DNA from: Pseudolabrys sp.
GTDB taxonomy: Bacteria > Pseudomonadota > Alphaproteobacteria > Rhizobiales > Xanthobacteraceae
Length of the DNA stretch: 10,016 bases
Assembly: GCA_029945495.1 (NCBI GenBank)
Contig: JAQSCR010000457.1
Location: 2,953 to 12,968, forward strand
Reading direction: 5' to 3'
Positions 5,570 to 10,016 of this stretch are shown here, piece by piece (position 1 is the stretch's first letter; every line of letters begins with the position of its first letter). The position numbers and the translations under genes are program-made. The notes beneath the pieces were generated by a model. That model did no database searches and was not told the origin of the DNA. It saw only the letters and a list, made by a program, of their open reading frames with translations.

Positions 5570-7761
5570 GACGGATCACCTTCCGCCAAGGTGCTATTTT
5601 TATTCGCCGCGCGCAAGGCGTTGAGCGTCACCAGCACCGACGAACCCGACATCGCCAAAGCGGCGATCAGCGGCGTGACCAGGCCGGCGATCGCCACCGG
5701 CACCGCGATCGCATTATAGATCGCCGCCAGCCAGAGGTTCTGCATCATCAAGCCGCGGGCACGGCGGGCGATGGCCACGGAATCATAGACCGGCGCCAGC
5801 CGTTCGCCGAGGAAAACGGCGTCGGCCTGCGCCTGCGTCACGTCGGCGGCGGAAATCGGCGACAGCGAGACATGCGCGGCGGCCAGCGCCGGCGCGTCGT
5901 TGAGGCCGTCGCCGACCATCAGCACGCGGCGGCCTTGCGCTTTCAAGGCGTCGATATGCGCGATTTTCTGCGCCGGGTTGAGTTCGCCGATCCAGTTCGG
6001 GATGCCGAGTGCCTCGGCTACCGGCGCCACCGCGGCGGCGCGGTCGCCGGACAGGATACGCAGATCGAGGCCGAGATTGCGCAATGCCTGCACAGCTTGA
6101 ACCGCGTCTGGCCGCAACCGCTGGCTGATGGCGAAAGAGCAAGCGAGCGCGCCATGGCGGAAGAAAATATGAGACAGTCCGGGCTCGGCGACGACTGGCT
6201 GTACGACGCCGCAGAAGGCCGCGCTGCCGAGGCGCGCTTCGGCGCCATCGATCAAAGCGCGCACGCCCTGCCCCGGCTCCTCGACCGCATTATCGAACGG
6301 CGCGCGCGAGAGAGCCTCGCGCGCCAGCGCCACGGCCAAAGGATGCCGGCTCGACAAAGCCAGACGCGCCGCCACTTGCGCCACCGCCGGATCGATGTTT
6401 GCGGCGTTGACGACGCGCGGCTCCGGCAGCGTCAAGGTGCCGGTCTTGTCGAAGATCACCGTGTCGACCTCGGCCAGCCGCTCGATGGCGTCGCCGGAAT
6501 TCAAAATCACGCCGCGCTTGAACAAAGCGCCGGACGCGACCACCTGCACGGCGGGGATCGCCAGCGCCAGCGCGCACGGACAGGTGATGATCAGCACGGC
6601 AATCGCGGTGATGACCGCGTCGTGCAGCGTAGCGCCGTAAAGCCACCAGCCGACAAGCGTCAGCGCCGCGGTCAGATGCACCACCGGCGCATAGATAGCG
6701 GCGGCGCGGTCGGCGAGCCGCCGCGTGCGCGACTTGGCGCTGGCCGCCTTTTCCAGCAACCGTTCGATATCGTCGAGCAGCGACGCGCCGCCGGCGGCGG
6801 TCACCCGCATGGTCAGTGCGCCGGAATAATTCAGGCTGCCGGCATAGACTTTCGCTCCTGCTGCGACCTTGCGGCGCGCGGTCTCGCCGGTGATCAGGCT
6901 GTCGTCGATTTCCGACGCGCCATTGATGACGTCGCCGTCGGCCGGTACGCGCTCGCCGGGGCGCACCAGGACGCGATCGCCGGCTTTCAACGCCGCCGCC
7001 GGCACATTGACCAACTCATCGCCAGCAAATCGGTGCGCGGTGTCTGCCCGCAGCGCCGCCAGATTGCCGGCCACCGCGCGGGTGCGCCGCCGCATGGCGT
7101 GATCGAGCGTGCGGCCGACCAGCAGAAAGAACAGCAGCATGATCGCCGAGTCGTAATAGGCGTTCTCGGCATGATTGGCGGTTTCGACCACCGACATGGT
7201 CAGCGCCAGAATGACGCCGAGCGAGATCGGCACGTTCATGTTAAGCGTGCGCGCGCGCAAAGCCTGCCACGCGCTCGAAAAGAACGGCCGCCCGGCATAG
7301 GCCGCCCCCGGCAGCGCGATCAGCGCCGACGCCCAATGGAAGAAGTCGCGGGTTTCCGGCGTGATGTCGGTGACATTGCCGGACCACACCGACACCGACA
7401 GCAGCATGATGTTCATGGCGGCAAAGCCGGCGACCGCGAGGCAGCGCGTCAGGCGGCGCGCCTCGGCGGCCTCCTCCTGCTCGGCGCGCTGGGCGACGAA
7501 GGGATGGCCGCGATAGCCGTTGTCCTGCAGCGTGCGCAGGATCTGCGACGGCTCGAACTCGGATTCCCGCCAGGCGACGTGCAGGCGGCGATTGGTGTAG
7601 TTGACGCGCGCGTCGGTGACGCCGGGCAGGCTTTTCACCGCGCCTTCGATACGGGCAATGCAGGCGCCGCAGGCAATACCTTCAACCGCCACGTCCATGC
7701 CGAGCGTGCCGGCTGATTCCGGCTTGGCATACAGCGAAAGGTCGACGGTTTCGGTCATCAT
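5566..7761 (-). CDS. ccoI: Copper-translocating P1B-type ATPase CcoI (FixI)
   Basis: Inner-membrane copper ATPase that exports Cu(I) for assembly of cbb3 oxidase, 731 residues from the ATG at 7761. An N-terminal heavy-metal domain carries C31-x-x-C34 in EGIACGACIARIEG. It is followed by paired membrane helices (about 105-215), the actuator TGE (291-293), the metal-site motif CPC (394-396), phosphorylation motif DKTGTLT (438-444), the P1B-specific SRHP (471-474), nucleotide-domain GDGLND (617-622), and the C-terminal membrane pair with NAIAVP and MSGSSVLVTLNALRA (704-718). All catalytic residues are intact. The open frame extends 34 codons further upstream, but that part runs into ccoH and is Arg/Pro-rich without conservation. 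ATG 7761 is 26 bp after the ccoH stop; the adjacent ATG 7758 is equally possible. The gene overlaps ccoS by ATGA. Confidence 0.95.
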   Translation of the reverse strand: MMTETVDLSLYAKPESAGTLGMDVAVEGIACGACIARIEGAVKSLPGVTDARVNYTNRRLHVAWRESEFEPSQILRTLQDNGYRGHPFVAQRAEQEEAAEARRLTRCLAVAGFAAMNIMLLSVSVWSGNVTDITPETRDFFHWASALIALPGAAYAGRPFFSSAWQALRARTLNMNVPISLGVILALTMSVVETANHAENAYYDSAIMLLFFLLVGRTLDHAMRRRTRAVAGNLAALRADTAHRFAGDELVNVPAAALKAGDRVLVRPGERVPADGDVINGASEIDDSLITGETARRKVAAGAKVYAGSLNYSGALTMRVTAAGGASLLDDIERLLEKAASAKSRTRRLADRAAAIYAPVVHLTAALTLVGWWLYGATLHDAVITAIAVLIITCPCALALAIPAVQVVASGALFKRGVILNSGDAIERLAEVDTVIFDKTGTLTLPEPRVVNAANIDPAVAQVAARLALSSRHPLAVALAREALSRAPFDNAVEEPGQGVRALIDGAEARLGSAAFCGVVQPVVAEPGLSHIFFRHGALACSFAISQRLRPDAVQAVQALRNLGLDLRILSGDRAAAVAPVAEALGIPNWIGELNPAQKIAHIDALKAQGRRVLMVGDGLNDAPALAAAHVSLSPISAADVTQAQADAVFLGERLAPVYDSVAIARRARGLMMQNLWLAAIYNAIAVPVAIAGLVTPLIAALAMSGSSVLVTLNALRAANKNSTLAEGDPS

Positions 7762-7787
7762 TGCAGTCTTAGTTGCGATCTTGCGCC

Positions 7788-8285
7788 CTATTTGAGCGTC
7801 ACCCGGCTGCGCGAGCGGAACACACGGTCGCCGCCGCGGTCGAGGTCGATGATCAGTTCCCATTGGCCGGGCGGCGCCGCCACCACCCCATGCAGCGCGC
7901 CGGCGCCCTGTGCGGCGAGCGAAATCTCGTGGTCGAGCCGCGATGTCGCCGGATGCGCCAGACGCGCGGTGCCGGTGAGACCGGTCACCGGCAGGCCTTT
8001 GGCATCGCGCACCGTCAGATCGAGCACCGCCTCGCCGCCCTTGTCGACGAGCTTGCCGTCGACCTTCCAGTGCAAGGCGGCCTGACGTTCGGCCTGCTCG
8101 ATATCGTCCTTGAACTTCAGCCCGGCTTTGTACGAACTCGACGTCTCCAGGCCGCCGAAGGTCGAGGTCGCGGCCTGCACCAGCACGCCATTGACGGCAA
8201 AGACGAGACCGAAAAAGCCGAGCAGCCAGAACAGCACGGCGCGGCCGGTCAGCTCACGCGGTTTGCGGGTTTTGGTTTGCGGCAT
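7788..8285 (-). CDS. ccoH: cbb3 oxidase assembly protein CcoH (FixH)
   Basis: A 165-residue membrane-anchored protein of the FixH family, required for stable assembly of the cbb3 oxidase and known in other bacteria to interact with the oxidase subunits. A short basic cytoplasmic N-terminus (KTRKPRELTGR) precedes one transmembrane helix (about 15-38). The family region TFGGLETSSSYKAGLKF (42-58) follows, then a periplasmic beta-rich domain in which VRDAKGLPVTG and PPGQWELIIDLDR are recognisable. Its TGGCCTCxx-like spacing to neighbours is tight: the start at 8285 lies 12 bp after the ccoG stop, with AGAGAG serving as ribosome binding site. It is complete and sits in the usual place between ccoG and ccoI. 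Confidence 0.94.
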   Translation of the reverse strand: MPQTKTRKPRELTGRAVLFWLLGFFGLVFAVNGVLVQAATSTFGGLETSSSYKAGLKFKDDIEQAERQAALHWKVDGKLVDKGGEAVLDLTVRDAKGLPVTGLTGTARLAHPATSRLDHEISLAAQGAGALHGVVAAPPGQWELIIDLDRGGDRVFRSRSRVTLK

Positions 8286-8297
8286 GGCGGGCTCTCT

Positions 8298-9803
8298 CTA
8301 GGGTCCGAAGAAATGGTCGCGCATCTGGGCAACGGCGCCCGAGTCGATGTCGATCAGGCTGAACAGCACCGTGGTCGAGGCCGCCGGCGGCGTCGCGCCG
8401 TAGTCGGTGACCATGACCCGCACTTCCTTGGTCTGGTCGGGTCCGACGGTGACCAACTGGCGGCCATCGGCGCGCGGCGGCAGACCGACATAATCGATCA
8501 AGGTGGATGGAATGCCGTCGACGCCGAGGATGAATTCGCGCGACTTGAGTTGCTTGTTGACGATGCGGATCGTATAGGCGTTGCGCACCGCGCCGTCGGA
8601 CAGCCGCACATACATCGGGTTGCGGTCGTGAATGACGCTGATGCCTTCGCTGTCGCGGGTGGCGAGCGTGTAGATCATGATGCCGCCGGCGATGGCGATG
8701 ATTGCCGCATAGAGCGACGTGCGCCAGCGGATCAGCTTGAACATCATCGGCTTGCCTTCGCGGCGCGCCTGGATGTTGAGGTCGGTGTCGTAGGCGATCA
8801 GGCCCACGGGGCGGCCAAGCTTCTCCATCACCCGGTCGCAGGCATCGATGCAAAGGCCGCACTGGATGCAGCCGAGATTGGCGCCGCCGCGAATGTCGAC
8901 GCCGGTCGGGCAGACATGCACGCATTGCAGACAATCGACGCAGTCGCCGGCCGGCTGATTGGCGGCGCGCAACTGCTCGGCCTTCTTGACCGAGCAGCGC
9001 GGCTCACCGCGATCATAGCGATAGGTGACGTTGAGCGCGTATTCGTCGGTCAGCGCCGCCTGGATGCGCGGCCACGGGCACATATAGAGACAGACCTGCT
9101 CGCGCATGTAGCCGGCGAGCGTGTAGGTCGAAACCGTCAGAATGCCGATCCACAGATAGGCGACGAACGGCGCCTGCCCGGTCGCGAGGTCCTTGACCAG
9201 CGTCGGCGCGTCGGAAAAATACAGAACCCAGGCGCCGCCGGTCCACCATGCCACCATCAGCCAGAGGAAATGCTTGAGACCTTTGCGGGCGTAAGTCTCG
9301 ACGGTCCATTTCTGGCTGTCGCGCTTCATGTGCTCGCGGCGGTCGCCCTCGACCAGACGCTCGATGGCGAAGAACAGATCGGTCCACACCGTCTGCGGGC
9401 AGAGATAGCCGCACCAGACGCGGCCGGCGAGCGCGTTCATCAGGAACAGGCCGATCGCCGCCAGGATCAGCAGGCCGGTGAGGTAATAGATCTCCTGCGG
9501 CCATAGCTCAATGAAGAAGAAATAGAAGCGCCGGCTGGGGAAGTCGATCAGCACCGCCTGCGAAGGCGCGTCGGGCCCGCGATCCCAGCGCACGAACGGC
9601 AGCAGATAATAGATACCCAGCGTGAGCGCGAGCACCGCCCACTTGATGTTGCGGAAGAAGCCACGGACGCTCTGCGGATAGACCTCCCGCCGCGCCGCAT
9701 AGAGCGGAATATCGTCGACGAGGTCGTTGGCCGGGTCTGGCGCGCCAGCCGGCACCGCCGATTTGACTTCCGCCTGCCGCACCAGTTCATCGAGATTGGA
9801 CAT
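8298..9803 (-). CDS. ccoG: cbb3 oxidase accessory protein CcoG (FixG), ferredoxin-type
   Basis: A 501-residue inner-membrane iron-sulfur protein. CcoG/FixG proteins are linked to cbb3 oxidase assembly, and in Rhodobacter CcoG has been reported as a cupric reductase that supplies Cu(I). Hydrophobic helices lie near 52-70, 103-124, 178-196, 212-232 and 361-381. Conserved WCGYLCPQT (130-138) and MCPWPR (241-246) follow the pattern. Two [4Fe-4S] motifs are complete: C288, C291, C294, C298 and C312, C315, C318, C322. A C-terminal Ig-like periplasmic domain ends the protein. The ATG at 9803 is chosen because GCGGA lies about 10 nt upstream and the conserved N-terminus begins there. An in-frame ATG at 9875 would place the FixK-type box and -10 element inside the gene. 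It is first in the ccoGHIS unit. Confidence 0.95.
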   Translation of the reverse strand: MSNLDELVRQAEVKSAVPAGAPDPANDLVDDIPLYAARREVYPQSVRGFFRNIKWAVLALTLGIYYLLPFVRWDRGPDAPSQAVLIDFPSRRFYFFFIELWPQEIYYLTGLLILAAIGLFLMNALAGRVWCGYLCPQTVWTDLFFAIERLVEGDRREHMKRDSQKWTVETYARKGLKHFLWLMVAWWTGGAWVLYFSDAPTLVKDLATGQAPFVAYLWIGILTVSTYTLAGYMREQVCLYMCPWPRIQAALTDEYALNVTYRYDRGEPRCSVKKAEQLRAANQPAGDCVDCLQCVHVCPTGVDIRGGANLGCIQCGLCIDACDRVMEKLGRPVGLIAYDTDLNIQARREGKPMMFKLIRWRTSLYAAIIAIAGGIMIYTLATRDSEGISVIHDRNPMYVRLSDGAVRNAYTIRIVNKQLKSREFILGVDGIPSTLIDYVGLPPRADGRQLVTVGPDQTKEVRVMVTDYGATPPAASTTVLFSLIDIDSGAVAQMRDHFFGP

Positions 9804-9826
9804 GATTTTTTCCGCTTGGAGTCCCA

Positions 9827-9875
9827 GCCGGGAAAACATAGCCCCGCCGCGAAAAGCCGTCTTGATATGGCTCAA
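9827..9875 (-). promoter_or_regulatory. FixK2/FNR-type promoter of the ccoGHIS unit
   Basis: On the minus strand TTGAGCCATATCAA (9875-9862) matches the FixK2 consensus TTGA-N6-TCAA exactly and the FNR consensus TTGAT-N4-ATCAA with one mismatch. A -10-like TATGTT lies at 9840-9835. A start of transcription at about 9827 puts the box centre at -41.5, the class II activating position, and leaves a leader of about 23 bp before ccoG. The expected behaviour is low-oxygen induction by FixK2, FnrN or an FNR-like regulator. The sequence match is seen; the regulator is inferred. Confidence 0.75.
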
Positions 9876-9878
9876 TTG

Positions 9879-9901
9879 AAAATCCCGGCGCGAGGCCGGG
9901 A
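9879..9901 (-). terminator. Rho-independent-type terminator after ccoP
   Basis: The arms TCCCGGC and GCCGGGA (9883-9889 / 9895-9901) form a perfect 7-bp GC-rich stem with a 5-nt loop. On the minus strand the stem is followed directly by TTTT (9882-9879). It lies about 40 bp after the ccoP stop and right before the ccoG promoter, so it probably separates the ccoNOQP and ccoGHIS transcripts, perhaps incompletely. Confidence 0.65.
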
Positions 9902-9941
9902 CTTTCGTGTCTTTTCAAATAGTTATACACCCGGTATCAAC

Positions 9942-10016
9942 TCACTTTTCGCCGCCGCCGAAGGTATAGACGTAAACCGCCAGCGCCTTGATGACCGGCT
10001 CGCTCAGGCGGCCTTC
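9942..10016 (-). CDS. ccoP: cbb3 oxidase diheme subunit CcoP (FixP), 3' end only
   Basis: Only the last 24 codons and the stop (TGA at 9944-9942) are inside the window; the gene continues past the right edge. The visible end, GRLSEPVIKALAVYVYTFGGGE, matches the C-terminal helix of the second cytochrome c domain of CcoP/FixP, which typically ends in VKxLAxYVHxLGGGE. CcoP carries electrons from cytochrome c or bc1 to the CcoO and CcoN subunits. The call rests on this short match plus the position directly upstream of ccoGHIS on the same strand, the standard ccoNOQP-ccoGHIS order. The heme-binding CxxCH motifs would be outside the window. Confidence 0.85.
   Translation of the reverse strand, partial: EGRLSEPVIKALAVYVYTFGGGEK

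Noticed and set aside
5872..7716. Open frame of 614 codons on the plus strand
   Set aside because: It is entirely antisense to ccoI, whose P-type ATPase motifs are intact. The product is Arg/Gln/Gly-rich and has no domain.
7762..7863. Extension of ccoI by 34 codons upstream
   Set aside because: It overlaps the end of ccoH, is Arg/Pro-rich and not family-like, while ATG 7761 follows the ccoH stop at normal operon spacing.
7773..9506. Open frame of 577 codons on the plus strand
   Set aside because: It is antisense to ccoH and ccoG, both clear family members. The acidic, Gly/Ala/His-rich product looks like a shadow frame.
9804..9875. Extension of ccoG by 24 codons to an ATG at 9875
   Set aside because: It would put the FixK-type box and -10 element inside the gene, and the ATG at 9803 has its own ribosome binding site.

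Overview
The window is GC-rich and reads as a chromosome segment of an alphaproteobacterium, most likely Hyphomicrobiales (the Bradyrhizobium / Rhodopseudomonas / Xanthobacteraceae side). Grounds: the fixNOQP-fixGHIS type order of cbb3 oxidase genes, a FixK2-type box, the alphaproteobacterial form of orotate phosphoribosyltransferase, and a composite intergenic palindrome of a kind common in that order. This placement is inference; no rRNA or other marker is present.

Region 1 (6-4188, plus strand) looks like one catabolic or salvage cluster. It holds two ATPases of a branched-chain amino acid type (HAAT/Liv) ABC transporter with overlapping ends, then two tandem paralogous proteins of the PuuE-like branch of the polysaccharide deacetylase (NodB) fold, then an orotate phosphoribosyltransferase homologue preceded by a perfect 9-bp hairpin. 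The permease and binding-protein genes would lie upstream, outside the window. The combination suggests import and ring-opening of a small cyclic amide or ureide/pyrimidine-like compound. This is a hypothesis, not something the sequence proves.

Region 2 (4189-5410) starts with a palindromic repeat of about 110 bp filling the convergent gap between the phosphoribosyltransferase gene and a minus-strand UPF0178 (YaiI/YqxD) gene. Divergent from the latter is a small cupin gene. Directly upstream of its only visible start (GTG 4997), and in the same frame, is a lysine/alanine-rich histone-H1-like stretch that has no start codon of its own. Either the start is unusual, or a one-base change in a G6 run has broken the frame.

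Region 3 (5417-10016, minus strand) is the cbb3 cytochrome oxidase assembly cluster. In transcription order it contains the 3' end of ccoP (fixP), a terminator-like hairpin, a FixK2/FNR-type box with a well placed -10 element, then ccoG (fixG), ccoH (fixH), ccoI (fixI) and the very short ccoS (fixS). The last two overlap by ATGA. The products mature and supply copper to the high-affinity oxidase used under low oxygen. The cupin and ccoS genes converge, and their stop codons lie symmetrically in a perfect 14-bp palindrome.

The cbb3 part is textbook. The parts worth follow-up are the transporter/deacetylase-pair/phosphoribosyltransferase cluster and the H1-like tail fused in frame to the cupin.
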